NCBI GenBank assembly: GCA_023091735.1
Contig: JALKBU010000005.1
Coordinates: forward strand, 1 to 64,000
Length of the DNA: 64,000 bases
Direction: 5' to 3'
Source of the DNA: Trichomonas tenax
Taxonomy: Eukaryota > Parabasalia > Trichomonadida > Trichomonadidae
The notes beneath the pieces are model-generated. The model saw only the letters and a program-made list of their open reading frames with translations. It made no database searches and was not told the origin of the DNA. Below are positions 19,828 to 29,418 of this stretch, piece after piece. Position 1 is the stretch's first letter. Each line of letters opens with the position of its first letter. The translations under genes were made by a program, and so were the position numbers.

Positions 19828-21555
19828 ATGTTCAATATATTGATAATTTCATCTTCAGCAGCAGTATTCGGAATCGATCTCGGAGACTTCTATACAAAAG
19901 TTTCGACTGCCAGTGGAAAGCATTTAGTCCAATACTCGATGAATTCATTATCGAAATTTTTAAATCCGACTATAATATCGATATGGAACCAGAATTCACC
20001 GAAAATTCCACAAGTTTATGACGAAAATCACCCAAATTCGTTCAATTGGGGAATTTCAGAATTTGTTAAATCTCGTTGTTCAAGATATCCAGAAACTTGT
20101 ATCATAGGTATTCCTATAATGCAAAAGTCAACGTTTGCGGGCAATGATACTGACACATTTACTGCGGTTTTTCTTAAAAATTTGATTGATTCTGTTAAAA
20201 CCGCAGAAGATTTGAATGAAAGCATTAACACCGTTATATCCATTCCAGAGTCGTTCACTGCACAAGAGAAATTGCTTTTAAGTAAATCATCATCAATGAT
20301 TAATCATCGCGTGAATAAATTCGTGAAGCATTCATCTTCTATTGCTTTTTTCTACGGAATCGAAAGGTCAAACAGTTTCTCTGATAAAGATGCCGTTATA
20401 GCGTTCCTTGATATTGGTTCGAGAGGCTCAAGATTCTCAGTTTATAAATTCGCAAAAATGAACAATATTATAACCATTCAGGATCTTGGAAGTGCATCAA
20501 ACGATGAAATCGGAGGTACTTATATTGATGACAAGCTTTATAGCAATATCATTAAAAGCAACTCGATAATATTGACGAAATTAAAACACAGATTTTCATT
20601 GATGGAAGAAATCAGAAAATCGAAGGAAATGTTGACATTGCATGAATCTGTTAACTTCAAATATGAAAACCCTGAAGATAATTCTGTTAAAATGATCACA
20701 ATAACAAGAGATGATTTAATGAAAGCATCAATTGTGTTAAAAGAAGAAATCATTAAACTTTGCAGAAAATTCGAGCATTTAAGTGTTGATAAGATCGAAT
20801 TCATTGGAGGTGGTACAAGACTGTTTTTCCTTCAAGATATTGTCAAGGATTTATTCGGCATCGAAAAGATATCGCATACACTCAATGCTGACGCTGCTGT
20901 ATCAATGGGAGCGACTTATTTTGCTGCTTCAGTTTCCAACGAATTTACATTGCCTAACATTAAATTTGAAGAATTTGTTAACGAAGAATATAGAGTGAAA
21001 ATTGGTTCAAAATTTTATCCTATATACGGAACAAACACAACAAACAATGATATTGTTCACATTCGTGCAAAAGTCTCAAAAGATGCAATAATATCGATCT
21101 CTGAGAAAGATTTTATATTCTGCAATTTTACTGTTGATGTACAAGAAGATTCTGTTGTGGATTTATCATTTATCATTGGAAACTTTTTGCTTCCTGTTCC
21201 TTACCTTGCTTATTCATTTAACAATTCAGGTCAAATCAATTACCACAAAATAAACATCATTCCCCAGAAGATCAATGCGAAAAGATATCAATCCCTCATT
21301 AAGTTATCGATAATTCGAAAGATGCGCGAAAAAGCTCATAATGACCTTGAAGTGCAAATGATAAGAATTAAGAACTTCTTGTCAGTTCACAGCAACAAAT
21401 ACGTGAACGATGTCCTTTTGCATGTTAACAAATGGTTTGAGAAAGTCACTTATGAAACTAAAGCAACATCATTCCAAGCTGCACTTCACTATCTTAACAA
21501 TATGACATTACCAATTATTAAAAACATCGAACCAGACTTTCAAATGAACAAATAA
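19828..21555 (+). CDS. ER-type Hsp70/Grp170 (Lhs1/HYOU1)-like chaperone
   Basis: The 575-residue protein begins with a short hydrophobic signal-like segment (MFNILIISSSAAVFG) followed at once by GIDLGDFYTKVSTASG, the phosphate-1 loop of Hsp70 ATPases. Other nucleotide-binding blocks are FLDIGSRGSRFSVYKF (phosphate 2) and FIGGGTRLFFLQDIV (adenosine motif). The remaining residues form a divergent, shortened substrate-binding region with helical C-terminus. A signal sequence plus a divergent ATPase suits the Lhs1/HYOU1 branch, which works as a nucleotide exchange factor for BiP in the ER. No KDEL-like ending is present; it ends FQMNK. It sits next to an ER J-protein gene on the same strand. The first real ATG is used, since the longer frame has none. 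Confidence 0.8.
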   Translation: MFNILIISSSAAVFGIDLGDFYTKVSTASGKHLVQYSMNSLSKFLNPTIISIWNQNSPKIPQVYDENHPNSFNWGISEFVKSRCSRYPETCIIGIPIMQKSTFAGNDTDTFTAVFLKNLIDSVKTAEDLNESINTVISIPESFTAQEKLLLSKSSSMINHRVNKFVKHSSSIAFFYGIERSNSFSDKDAVIAFLDIGSRGSRFSVYKFAKMNNIITIQDLGSASNDEIGGTYIDDKLYSNIIKSNSIILTKLKHRFSLMEEIRKSKEMLTLHESVNFKYENPEDNSVKMITITRDDLMKASIVLKEEIIKLCRKFEHLSVDKIEFIGGGTRLFFLQDIVKDLFGIEKISHTLNADAAVSMGATYFAASVSNEFTLPNIKFEEFVNEEYRVKIGSKFYPIYGTNTTNNDIVHIRAKVSKDAIISISEKDFIFCNFTVDVQEDSVVDLSFIIGNFLLPVPYLAYSFNNSGQINYHKINIIPQKINAKRYQSLIKLSIIRKMREKAHNDLEVQMIRIKNFLSVHSNKYVNDVLLHVNKWFEKVTYETKATSFQAALHYLNNMTLPIIKNIEPDFQMNK

Positions 21556-21647
21556 TTCTATCTAAACACATTTACTATCTTAACTCTTTTTTTTGCTAAT
21601 TATCCTGTTAACATTTTATTGAATGATGCATCCAAAATGAAATCACA

Positions 21648-21714
21648 ATGATGCGATAGCGTCGAATAAATGTCAGAATAAATACGTTGTCGCATCATTC
21701 AGATTACGATCTGA
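21648..21714. repeat. Paired inverted repeats between two chaperone genes
   Basis: ATGATGCGA at 21648 pairs with TCGCATCAT at 21690. Directly after it, TCAGAT-TACG-ATCTGA forms a perfect hairpin (21699-21714). They could fold in the RNA or serve as dyad protein sites. No Pol III-type RNA gene is recognisable. Confidence 0.5.
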
Positions 21715-21841
21715 ACCAAACAATGCACACAAAGCTGTAGATTCAGGTGGATGTAATGAACATATACATGAATGAAATGGCCTCTAAATTTCATCTTCTA
21801 TTAATGAAATTTATTGACAGATTGACAAATTGACATTTCAA

Positions 21842-23308
21842 ATGTTTGCGTTTTTCTTGTTGCTCGCATCGTCTGAGTTAGTCAGTGGCGATGATCCGTA
21901 CATGATTTTGGGTGTTCCTCGCTCTGCGCTGAAGTCAGAGATCAAATCAGCCTACAGAAAGCTCACAATGAAATATCACCCTGACGTCAACAAAGAAGAT
22001 GATGCGGAGGAAAAGTGGATACGTGTTAACGAAGCATACGAAGTTTTGAGCGACCCAGATCGAAAAGCGCGTTATGATAAATTCGGATCTTTTGACCAAT
22101 TCGATATCGATTCGACAAAAGATGATACCCCGAAGACATTCTTCACAGCTGACACTCTCGACCTGTCAAAATATAAGTTTATCAATATTACAAAAGAAAA
22201 TTTCGAAAATTTCACTAATACGATCGGTGATTACATGATTCTCGTCTACAGTTCGGTCCTATGTCAGGACTGCCCTATGTACATTTACAATTTCGCCAGA
22301 TTTAACACTCTTTATGATAAAATAATTCGCTGTGGCGTTCTTGACACAGCAACAAATGCGGATTTCGCAAAAGAACTTGGTGCCAAGAGAATGCCATCAT
22401 TTATTTACATCAGAAAGAATAAGAATTCAACGAAATTTGATTATCTCGATACAAAGGTCGAAAAGGAGTCACAAATCGTTGATTTCTGGAAGAAGCAGTA
22501 TCCAGTTAATATAAAATACCTCAGAAATGAAAAACAATTGCAGCAATTCTTAAATGAAGACGAATTAACACCACATGTCGTCCAGCACGTTCGCGGTGGT
22601 GCTCCAACAATCGTCTTCATTAGGACAACTTTTATCATCGGTGACTCTATGAGATTCGCTGTTTTCGTTAATGATTCATATCAAGCTTCACGATATTTCA
22701 ACATCACTCTTTATCCAGAAATCTTGGTATACAGGAACAAGAACTTGTTGCCAATTCACTTACGACAGATGGATAAGGCTCCAATCCAACTTGCTGAGTA
22801 TTTACAGCCCGTTTTATTCCCCATTGATGGATTCACAATTTCTCGCTTCTGTTCTCACATCTGCCATATCAGATGTGGATTCCCATCGAAGTTCGAGGCA
22901 CAGAAGTTGATAGAAACAAATCTTACACTGGGATTCGTTGATATCAATTCAGACTTCGCAAACGCCGCACAGATGAAGGAAGGTGACTGGGTCGCATTCA
23001 TTCCAGAGCATGCTGTCTATCTCAAGCTGAACCAGCGATTGGATGATAAGAGTACACTCAAGTACTTTGAAGAAGACTTCCATGGTAAGAAGCTGAAAAT
23101 CGAGCGTCTTCCTGAAACATTTAAGTTCGTTTTAACAGAAGAAGCATTTTACCGTGAATTCAACAGATTCATGCTCCACATCAAGACAGTTATTGCTCCA
23201 GCAACCCCATATTTCATCGCCACGATCTTGATAATCGCTGTGAACATTGTTTACGGCAAAGTCATGAAGGCAAACAGCAAACAACAACCAAAGAAGAAGA
23301 CTGATTAA
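21842..23308 (+). CDS. ER membrane DnaJ protein with thioredoxin-like domains
   Basis: A 488-residue J-domain cochaperone resembling DNAJC16 or ERdj5. After a signal peptide ([16 protein letters not shown]) the J domain runs to about residue 85, with the HPD triad in MKYHPDVNK and the end motif [18 protein letters not shown] thioredoxin-like region follows, with CQDC in the active-site position ([14 protein letters not shown]), and one or two more divergent thioredoxin-like folds to about residue 430. Near the C-terminus one transmembrane helix ([15 protein letters not shown]) leads to a Lys-rich tail ending KKTD, a dilysine KKXX signal for ER retrieval. It should stimulate an ER Hsp70 and may act on disulfides. 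It follows the Hsp70/Grp170-like gene by 286 bases. Confidence 0.88.
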   Translation: MFAFFLLLASSELVSGDDPYMILGVPRSALKSEIKSAYRKLTMKYHPDVNKEDDAEEKWIRVNEAYEVLSDPDRKARYDKFGSFDQFDIDSTKDDTPKTFFTADTLDLSKYKFINITKENFENFTNTIGDYMILVYSSVLCQDCPMYIYNFARFNTLYDKIIRCGVLDTATNADFAKELGAKRMPSFIYIRKNKNSTKFDYLDTKVEKESQIVDFWKKQYPVNIKYLRNEKQLQQFLNEDELTPHVVQHVRGGAPTIVFIRTTFIIGDSMRFAVFVNDSYQASRYFNITLYPEILVYRNKNLLPIHLRQMDKAPIQLAEYLQPVLFPIDGFTISRFCSHICHIRCGFPSKFEAQKLIETNLTLGFVDINSDFANAAQMKEGDWVAFIPEHAVYLKLNQRLDDKSTLKYFEEDFHGKKLKIERLPETFKFVLTEEAFYREFNRFMLHIKTVIAPATPYFIATILIIAVNIVYGKVMKANSKQQPKKKTD

Positions 23309-23362
23309 GTTATATATAAAATGTTATATTACAAAAAATAATATTTAAAAAACAATAAAAAA

Positions 23363-24352
23363 TTATACAAAAGCAGCAGATAATCTCCTTAATGGTAATG
23401 AATTTCTATCGATCTTCGCTATTTCATCTTCGATTCTTTCATTATCTTTCTTGATTGCAGTGATTTGTCTATCATATGATGAAGCTTCGTCTTTTCTAGC
23501 ACATATAATCCTTGCCATTGACGCACACTGCTTCTTCATGGCCATTACATCGCTCTGTTTCTGCACTATTTCCTGATTCTTGAGTTCGAGGAGTGCACGA
23601 AGTTCTTTAATCTTTTTCATTTCAGCTTTGAACGACAGTTGCTGATTAGACTCATTATTATTGTGGATCACTTCGAGAGCGGAAAGCCTCGACTGTAATC
23701 GCGCTAATGTATCTTGTTTTTGGTTGAGATTAGAGTCTGATGTTGATTTAGAAAGTCTGTTTTCACTTTCGAAAATAATCTTCTCCTTTTGGATGTCACT
23801 TGTGAGTTGCGATATTTGGCGGATGAGCTTTTCTCTTGTTAGACGAATTGCTCTGAGATTTTCATTTTCTTCCTTTTTGGCAGCATCAATTGCTGATTTT
23901 GCCTCATTTCGAGCGTGAGAAATCTCGTTGGATAGTTTAGAGATCATGAAACGTAATTTTGCAGCTTCTGATCTTCTTTCAATCAAAACTTTGTCCCAGA
24001 CATCATTTTTCTCGCTTAATTGTGCCTGAAACTGTTGTTGTTGCTGTGCTTTGAGTTTATTCAAACTTTCCATTTCTTTTTCGGCTTGAATATTAATTTC
24101 TTCGATTTGGGTACGCGTCCATTGTTTATCTTGTTTCTCTTTCATTTCATTTTCTTTATCTATTTCCTTTTGGGATGGTCCTCTCTTAGTCTGTGCAAGT
24201 AATCTCGAGATTGAAGTTGTATTTGTTGTTCTTCTTTGTTTTGTGTCAATACTTGAGTAAAATCTGGCTAAAGATGCCTGTAGGGCATCATCTGCATTCT
24301 CCTTCCACTCCTTTGTGGCATCATAAAGGCTGGAATTCGAAGAATCAAGCAT
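23363..24352 (-). CDS. Coiled-coil protein of unknown function
   Basis: A 329-residue protein that is almost wholly alpha-helical. From about residue 65 to 320 there are heptad-like patterns rich in Glu, Lys, Gln and Leu, with a Gln run (LKAQQQQQFQAQLSEK). The first 60 residues are polar and Ser/Thr-rich. No enzyme motif, membrane segment or signal peptide is seen. Such proteins are often cytoskeletal or axonemal in trichomonads; that is inference. It converges with the DnaJ gene, with 54 bases between their stops. A TTTACATGACAAAT motif lies about 58 bases upstream of its start. Confidence 0.7.
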   Translation of the reverse strand: MLDSSNSSLYDATKEWKENADDALQASLARFYSSIDTKQRRTTNTTSISRLLAQTKRGPSQKEIDKENEMKEKQDKQWTRTQIEEINIQAEKEMESLNKLKAQQQQQFQAQLSEKNDVWDKVLIERRSEAAKLRFMISKLSNEISHARNEAKSAIDAAKKEENENLRAIRLTREKLIRQISQLTSDIQKEKIIFESENRLSKSTSDSNLNQKQDTLARLQSRLSALEVIHNNNESNQQLSFKAEMKKIKELRALLELKNQEIVQKQSDVMAMKKQCASMARIICARKDEASSYDRQITAIKKDNERIEDEIAKIDRNSLPLRRLSAAFV

Positions 24353-24638
24353 TTCTGGAAATGCACGTTTAGCTTCAAACTATTTTTGACGTTTGTCAAA
24401 ATCAATTCATTTACATGACAAATAAATTTTCTTCAGAAATCACCACTGAGATGTAACGTAAATAAGCTGCGCAAACCAGATGATGCACAGTGAGAATTAA
24501 TGTAGTTTAATCATGAGGAGAAGCGAATATGTGAGTTTGATGCCTGAGAACAATGAGTTCGAAGAAATGTCAAACATTAAAATTTACTTGTCAGAAGGAA
24601 GTGGTTTACAACAAGTGAACTTCACCCAACGATAGAAT
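24353..24638. other. Divergent promoter region
   Basis: The gap separates the leftward coiled-coil gene from the rightward HMG gene. It includes TTTACATGACAAAT at 24410 and a GTTTGTCAAAATC stretch just before it. Nothing else is recognised. Confidence 0.5.
24410..24423. promoter_or_regulatory. TTTACATGACAAAT motif
   Basis: A perfect copy of the recurrent intergenic element, closer to the coiled-coil gene start (58 bases) than to the HMG gene. Confidence 0.5.
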
Positions 24639-24646
24639 TCACTTCC
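24639..24646 (+). promoter_or_regulatory. Initiator-like TCACTTCC before HMG gene
   Basis: TTCACTTCC lies about 20 bases before the ATG and fits TCA(+1)Y(T/A). Confidence 0.45.
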
Positions 24647-24659
24647 TTAAAGAATTCCA

Positions 24660-25022
24660 ATGCCAACAGCCTACGCTTTGTTCTGCAAGGAGAAGAGAGA
24701 AGAAGTCGAGAAGAAGAATCCCCATGCCACCTACTGCCAGGTCGCGAAGATCCTCACGAAGATGTGGAACGGTCTTCAAGAGGAGTCGAAGAAGTCTTAC
24801 TACGAGAAGTCTAAGCCAAAAGACAGCCAAAGCGACTCTCCAATCATGCACAAGAGGAAGAAGTCTGTTGAAAACGACTCCCAGAGTGCTTTCGATGCAC
24901 TTTCTGAGTATTCCGAGAATTCTCAGAAGAATGATGACAAAGACTTCACAATGGACCAATCACAGTCCACCCAGTCTGATGAATTCATTGAAGACCCAGC
25001 CCAATCTGAGGAAGAGGAGTAA
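24660..25022 (+). CDS. Small HMG-box protein
   Basis: A 120-residue chromatin protein with one HMG box at the very N-terminus: PTAYALFCKEKREEVEKKNP, then VAKILTKMWNGL and KKSYYEKSK. The aromatic and basic residues of helix one and the Trp of helix two are present, so it should bend DNA without strong sequence preference. The box starts at residue 2, with no preceding sequence. The last 70 residues are polar and end in an acidic run (QSEEEE), as in HMGB proteins, where such tails modulate DNA binding. It stands alone and converges with the LRR gene on its right. Confidence 0.9.
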   Translation: MPTAYALFCKEKREEVEKKNPHATYCQVAKILTKMWNGLQEESKKSYYEKSKPKDSQSDSPIMHKRKKSVENDSQSAFDALSEYSENSQKNDDKDFTMDQSQSTQSDEFIEDPAQSEEEE

Positions 25023-25107
25023 GGGACCTCATTAAGAGAAAAATTCGATTAAAAACATTTTAATTACTATAGACATTTATTTAACAAACAATATAAAAAA
25101 TACATGG

Positions 25108-27270
25108 TTATTTCTTACCTTTCTTTTTCTGGTTTTGCTTTTGTTTTGCGAGTTTTCTCAGTTCGTCGATTGTAAGCATCTTCGAGCTCTCTTCTTCCTC
25201 TTTCTCCTTCTTCCTTGTTTCTCTTTCTTGCCTCTCTTGTTCCTTCTTTTTCTGTTCTTCCTCTTCTATCCTTCTCTGCTCAGCAGCAGCCGCTTCTTCC
25301 TGCTTCTTCTTCATTCTGTTCTTGATGAGTGTTGCTTCCTGAATCAGCTGATCCAACTGGTCCCTCATATTCTCGAACTGGTCTTTGAGGTCTCCGACAG
25401 CAGAGCCAACTTGGAACTTAACTTCGTTCATGATCGACTCATTCCTTTGTACATGCTTCTCCTGGAAGGAGTTCTTGACTTCAAGTTCATTGAGCTGCTT
25501 CTGCATCTCTCCATGCTCTTTCTCTATGACGCTCTTCAGCTCTGCCATTTTTTGCATGATATCTCTTCTTTCATTAGCAACCTTTTCGTGTTCTACTTTC
25601 AGCTCAGCGTATTTCTCATCAGAATCCTTCTTAGTATCTCTTGTTCGTATCCTGACGTTCTCCAATTCTTTCTTCTTCCTCTCCAGGACTTCACGGCTTT
25701 CTTGCACCAACAAACTTTCCTCTTTCACACGCTTGCAGAGTTCGTGGTAATCGCTCTTTCTATCTGTTAATCTTTTGAGTTCTTGATCTGCGATTTCAAC
25801 AGCGCTGACATTTATCTGCCCATTCCTCTTTTGTTGTGTTTCCTTTAAAGCTCTCTGCGCTTTGAACGAGAAGTCATTCATATTGAGATCGACATCTTGA
25901 AGCGTTTTATTCGTGTTAAGGAGTTCAACAAAATGTGCAATTGCAAGATCTTTCATTCTGTTCGATCTCAAATTAACAGATGTCATAACGGTGTTCTTCA
26001 TTAAGCCTTTAGCAATTGCAACACCTCCATCATCGCCTATCTTATTATCAGAGAGATTAATCCTGACTAATGTATTTGATTTAGAGAGAGCTTCTCCTAA
26101 TGCAATAGCTCCATTATCACCACACATGACATTTGTGAGATTTAAGTTTTTGATGCAAGTGCTGTCTGATATTGCTGGTCCTAGCATCTTTATTGATTCA
26201 TTTCCGAGTGGATTTCCACTGAGATTTAGCGATTGTATCGTTGATGTGTTCCTCAAAATCAAGTAAAGATTGGAGCTACAAGAAGCATCGATTCTATTAT
26301 TACTGATGATTAATTTTTTGAGTTTTGCGCCATTTTGGAGTGCTTTGTAAAGGTTAGCGATGAATTTCTTTCCGAGAATGTTGTTTGATAAGTCCAAGGT
26401 CTTCAAATATGGAGATTTTGTGATTCTTTCGCATAAAATTGAAGATGCAGAATCAGGAATCGATGCTGATCCTAAAACTAGTGTGCTTATATAAGCCATA
26501 GAGTTATCACGTGTAAATAACGCAGTTATTCCATTAAATTTAAGCCGATTCTCAGATAAATTTAAATAATCAAGTGATTTGTTGTATGAGAGAGCTTCAC
26601 CGATTAACTGGAATGCATCACCGGATATTCCACATGTAGATATGTTCAAAGACGAAAGTGTCGTGTTAAAAGCAAGCATTTTTGCTAAATCTTTGATTGT
26701 TTCTGCGCCGATACGATTTCTGCTGACACTATCAACAGCACTAACATCTAATGAAACTATGTGTGTATTTCTTTTCATTCCTCGAAAAATGTATGATAAA
26801 GCGACCGGCGATAGGTTGTTTGATCTCAAATCGATGCTGATCAACTGTATGTCGTTTATTAATAGCTGTGCTATCGTTTGAGCACCTTTTTCTCCAATTC
26901 TATTTTGAGATAAATCTAAAACCGAATAGTTTTGATTTTGGAGGATCAATCTGATGATAGGAACAACAGAATTTTCACCAATTCCAAGTGCTGAGAAATT
27001 TAAACATTTATTTCCAACAGCGGCAATAAACTGTTCAATAAATCTCTTCTGTGCAATGGGATGGGTATCAATATCGAGTTCATTGCACTTTTCTAGGTAA
27101 ACATTCAGTGCGTCTTGTTCTGTTATCCCGTTATTTGTCTGATTTGATTTTACTTCTTTGAGTGGAGGTAGTGTTGCAAGGGTCGAATTTGGTTTCCTGC
27201 GACATGTTATCGCACTTAGAATCTTTGCATCCGATTCTTTGCGGAATGAATCGTTCAAAAATCGCTTCAT
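25108..27270 (-). CDS. Leucine-rich repeat (RNI-like) and coiled-coil protein
   Basis: A 720-residue protein. Residues of about 90-490 are a row of ribonuclease-inhibitor-type leucine-rich repeats, with pieces such as YSVLDLSQNRIGEKGAQTIA, LDLSNNILG, LNLSGNPLGNESIKMLG and INLSDNKIGDDGGVAIAKGL. The C-terminal 220 residues form a long charged coiled coil (KRLTDRKSDYHELCKRV onward) that ends in a Glu/Lys/Arg-rich tail and KKKGKK. There is no signal peptide or membrane helix, so it should be cytosolic. Trichomonad and other flagellate proteins of this layout are often axonemal or cytoskeletal scaffolds, which is inference. A second gene with the same architecture lies about 20 kb to the right on the other strand, so the two may be paralogues. 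Confidence 0.85.
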   Translation of the reverse strand: MKRFLNDSFRKESDAKILSAITCRRKPNSTLATLPPLKEVKSNQTNNGITEQDALNVYLEKCNELDIDTHPIAQKRFIEQFIAAVGNKCLNFSALGIGENSVVPIIRLILQNQNYSVLDLSQNRIGEKGAQTIAQLLINDIQLISIDLRSNNLSPVALSYIFRGMKRNTHIVSLDVSAVDSVSRNRIGAETIKDLAKMLAFNTTLSSLNISTCGISGDAFQLIGEALSYNKSLDYLNLSENRLKFNGITALFTRDNSMAYISTLVLGSASIPDSASSILCERITKSPYLKTLDLSNNILGKKFIANLYKALQNGAKLKKLIISNNRIDASCSSNLYLILRNTSTIQSLNLSGNPLGNESIKMLGPAISDSTCIKNLNLTNVMCGDNGAIALGEALSKSNTLVRINLSDNKIGDDGGVAIAKGLMKNTVMTSVNLRSNRMKDLAIAHFVELLNTNKTLQDVDLNMNDFSFKAQRALKETQQKRNGQINVSAVEIADQELKRLTDRKSDYHELCKRVKEESLLVQESREVLERKKKELENVRIRTRDTKKDSDEKYAELKVEHEKVANERRDIMQKMAELKSVIEKEHGEMQKQLNELEVKNSFQEKHVQRNESIMNEVKFQVGSAVGDLKDQFENMRDQLDQLIQEATLIKNRMKKKQEEAAAAEQRRIEEEEQKKKEQERQERETRKKEKEEEESSKMLTIDELRKLAKQKQNQKKKGKK

Positions 27271-27855
27271 TGCAGCAAAAAATCTTAAAAACGTGTTTTT
27301 TGTATTTATTCATATTTTTGTAAATATATACTATACATAGTCTGTATTTCACTTTTTAAAATATATTCTCGATTTGATTTTAACATTTTCACGATAATAT
27401 TATCGGCTTGTCTAAAATTGATACCCAAAGTTGGCCAAACTCGTTTTTAAACTCACTGGATTAACTTCTTGCTAAGTTATTGAACCCCAATGTACAAAAT
27501 ACTGTTATGCATGATATATTAAAGAATTAGCTAACAAAGTATATATTTCATTAAAATATTAGATATATCTTGCATCAAAAATATTGATTTGCCATGTTGT
27601 GCTTTACTCATTATAATATATTATATTCCCATTGTATAGCATTTTTATAACGTAAAATATGTTGTTGTCGATGATAAATAGGTAAATCTAATCACAAATA
27701 TGCTTTTTAAGCTTTTTTTTGAAAAAAAGTACTCCAAGTGTTCACACATTTTTTGAAAAGTTTATTAAATTGAGAAGAATAACACACAGAGCTTATGTAG
27801 ACAACAAAAATTTGACAAGTAAAATTATTTATTCCAATTTATAAGTAAGTTTAAT
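27271..27855. other. AT-rich spacer left of the virus-like island
   Basis: Very AT-rich DNA with long A and T runs and no gene. A TTTGACAAGTAAAAT motif occurs at 27811-27825. A terminal repeat of the neighbouring island was looked for here by eye and not found. Confidence 0.45.
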
Positions 27856-28830
27856 TTACTTCATTTTTTCCTTCCACATTTCTACTACCTCATCTGGAGC
27901 ATGCGTGGAAATAAATTCTGTACTTTTCTTCATGATTTGTATCTCAACATCCGTTGGTAAATGAAGATCGATAATAGTCTTCATCATAACATCGCTGTTG
28001 AAACTGCAATATTAGTGATTAAATTTGCAGACATACCTATTTGAGTGAATTTCCTATCGTATTTAAATGATTTTCCTAGAAGCTTTGCATAATTTTCATC
28101 GGTAATTTTTTCATAAACATAATTTTGTAAATCAGCAACACGTAATGGATCAACTTGGCAAAACACAAGTGAATCCTTATCAATGTAATATTTGAGAATA
28201 ATTTCACCAAATGTTTTAGGGTAATCATCGAATGCTTGAAATTCTAACAAATCATTAACTGGAATAATTAAATCAAACTCGATATATGTACTATCTCCAG
28301 CAGTTTTGAATACCTCCGATGGATCCATATATTTACTAGCAACTGAATTATCATATTTTTGAACATTATTATATAATGAGTGTGTAAACTTACTGACTTT
28401 GGTTTATACGTCGTAAATGCAAACGATTCACGTGACATTTCCATTTGTAAATATCCAGCGTCACCTCTTTCTGTCTCAACCTCTAATTGGCGCATGTTAT
28501 GATTACTTGATTTATAAAAAACAAATAATCTCATGCATTTATAAGCGTTATCACATTTGAATACTTTATCAGATTCAATAGTTGCTCTAATTCTACATTT
28601 AATATACATCTCCCCTAATTGATTAACATCGTGAGCATTATTTATGATTCTTAAATATGTTTATTTTGTGTAATTATAAGGGGCATCACTATCAAAGCAT
28701 GAGTTTTCCAGTTCCATATAATATCTTCTACCATCATTTTTTGTGAAGACTTCATTAATCTTTTCAAATGAATGAAATACGTTGCCATTAACTGGTTTAG
28801 TGTTTGGGATTAAATAGTTTGTTGTAATTT
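27856..28830 (-). pseudogene. Frameshifted gene in virus-like (Maverick/Polinton-type) island
   Basis: Successive minus-strand frames read as one decayed protein of about 310 codons. One long piece spans about 28609-28380 and the next about 28350-27984. They are offset by a single frameshift near 28400, and another near 27990 leads to a terminal piece that stops at 27856. Upstream of the first piece coding-like sequence continues toward 28830. The composition (beta-rich, aromatic, no membrane segments) would suit a capsid-like or other structural protein, but I do not recognise the family. The link to Maverick elements rests on the small neighbouring ORFs. It is not functional as read. Confidence 0.4.
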
Positions 28831-28889
28831 ATGTACAAATAAAAAATAAGATTTGAAACATAAAATCAATTTTTTAATTCTTATAAAAT

Positions 28890-29015
28890 ATGAGTGCTAG
28901 AATATTTAACAAATTGTGGGATAAGGTCAAAAGAACTGCTAAAAGTATATGGGAAGGTGGAAAGAAAGCTGTTAATTTTGTGAAGGATACTTCCTCATAC
29001 CGAAGCAATCAGTGA
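28890..29015 (+). pseudogene. Short cationic amphipathic ORF, probably frameshifted
   Basis: The intact part has 41 codons and begins MSARIFNKLWDKVKRTAKS, a basic amphipathic helix with Trp at regular spacing. After about residue 33 a shift in frame gives a longer coding-like continuation to a stop at 29115, so the ancestral product was probably near 75 residues. Small proteins of this type accompany Maverick/Polinton elements in trichomonads and recall membrane-active virion peptides of related DNA viruses. This is a resemblance judged by eye. Confidence 0.4.
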
Positions 29016-29137
29016 TGTGGCGATTTCAATATCACCACAACATGGACAAAGGGTTAAAAATGTATTAGATAAAAGTGGGAAAGTTATCAATCGATTAACT
29101 CTGATATTAAAGTGATGTAATGCATAATTTATTTTTG

Positions 29138-29356
29138 TCACTTTGCTAGTCCTTCAACTACTCCACCTATCATGTTTCCAACCCGTGCACCCATTAGATT
29201 CTCTGCTTTAACTCCAAATATTACACCTATTGCTGTGCCAACTGTATTCGCTATTGGTGCAACAGCTTTAGCAACAGGTTTTAATACTTTATTATGAACC
29301 CATTTTGCAGCATTTTTGATACCTCGCCATATTTTTGCAAATATTCCTGCATTCAT
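29138..29356 (-). CDS. Small glycine/alanine-rich amphipathic protein, Maverick-like
   Basis: A 72-residue intact frame. Its first 30 residues form a basic amphipathic helix with Trp (IFAKIWRGIKNAAKWVHNKV), and the rest is a hydrophobic Ala/Gly/Val-rich stretch with periodic Gly (VGTAIGVIFGVKAENLMG). This layout, a cationic helix plus a Gly-rich hydrophobic segment, is typical of small virion or membrane-active proteins encoded by Polinton/Maverick elements in Trichomonas, as far as I recall. It resembles its divergent neighbour on the other strand, so the two may be relatives. Expression is unproven. It could also be a remnant that happens to stay open. Confidence 0.5.
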   Translation of the reverse strand: MNAGIFAKIWRGIKNAAKWVHNKVLKPVAKAVAPIANTVGTAIGVIFGVKAENLMGARVGNMIGGVVEGLAK

Positions 29357-29418
29357 GAATTTATTATTGAATAAAAAACAAATTTATATTGATATATTAA
29401 GATTTTTATTAATATGAA

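Noticed and set aside
25135..25770. 211-codon forward ORF opposite the LRR-coiled-coil gene
   Set aside because: The Leu/Phe-rich translation is the antisense of the Glu/Lys-rich coiled coil.
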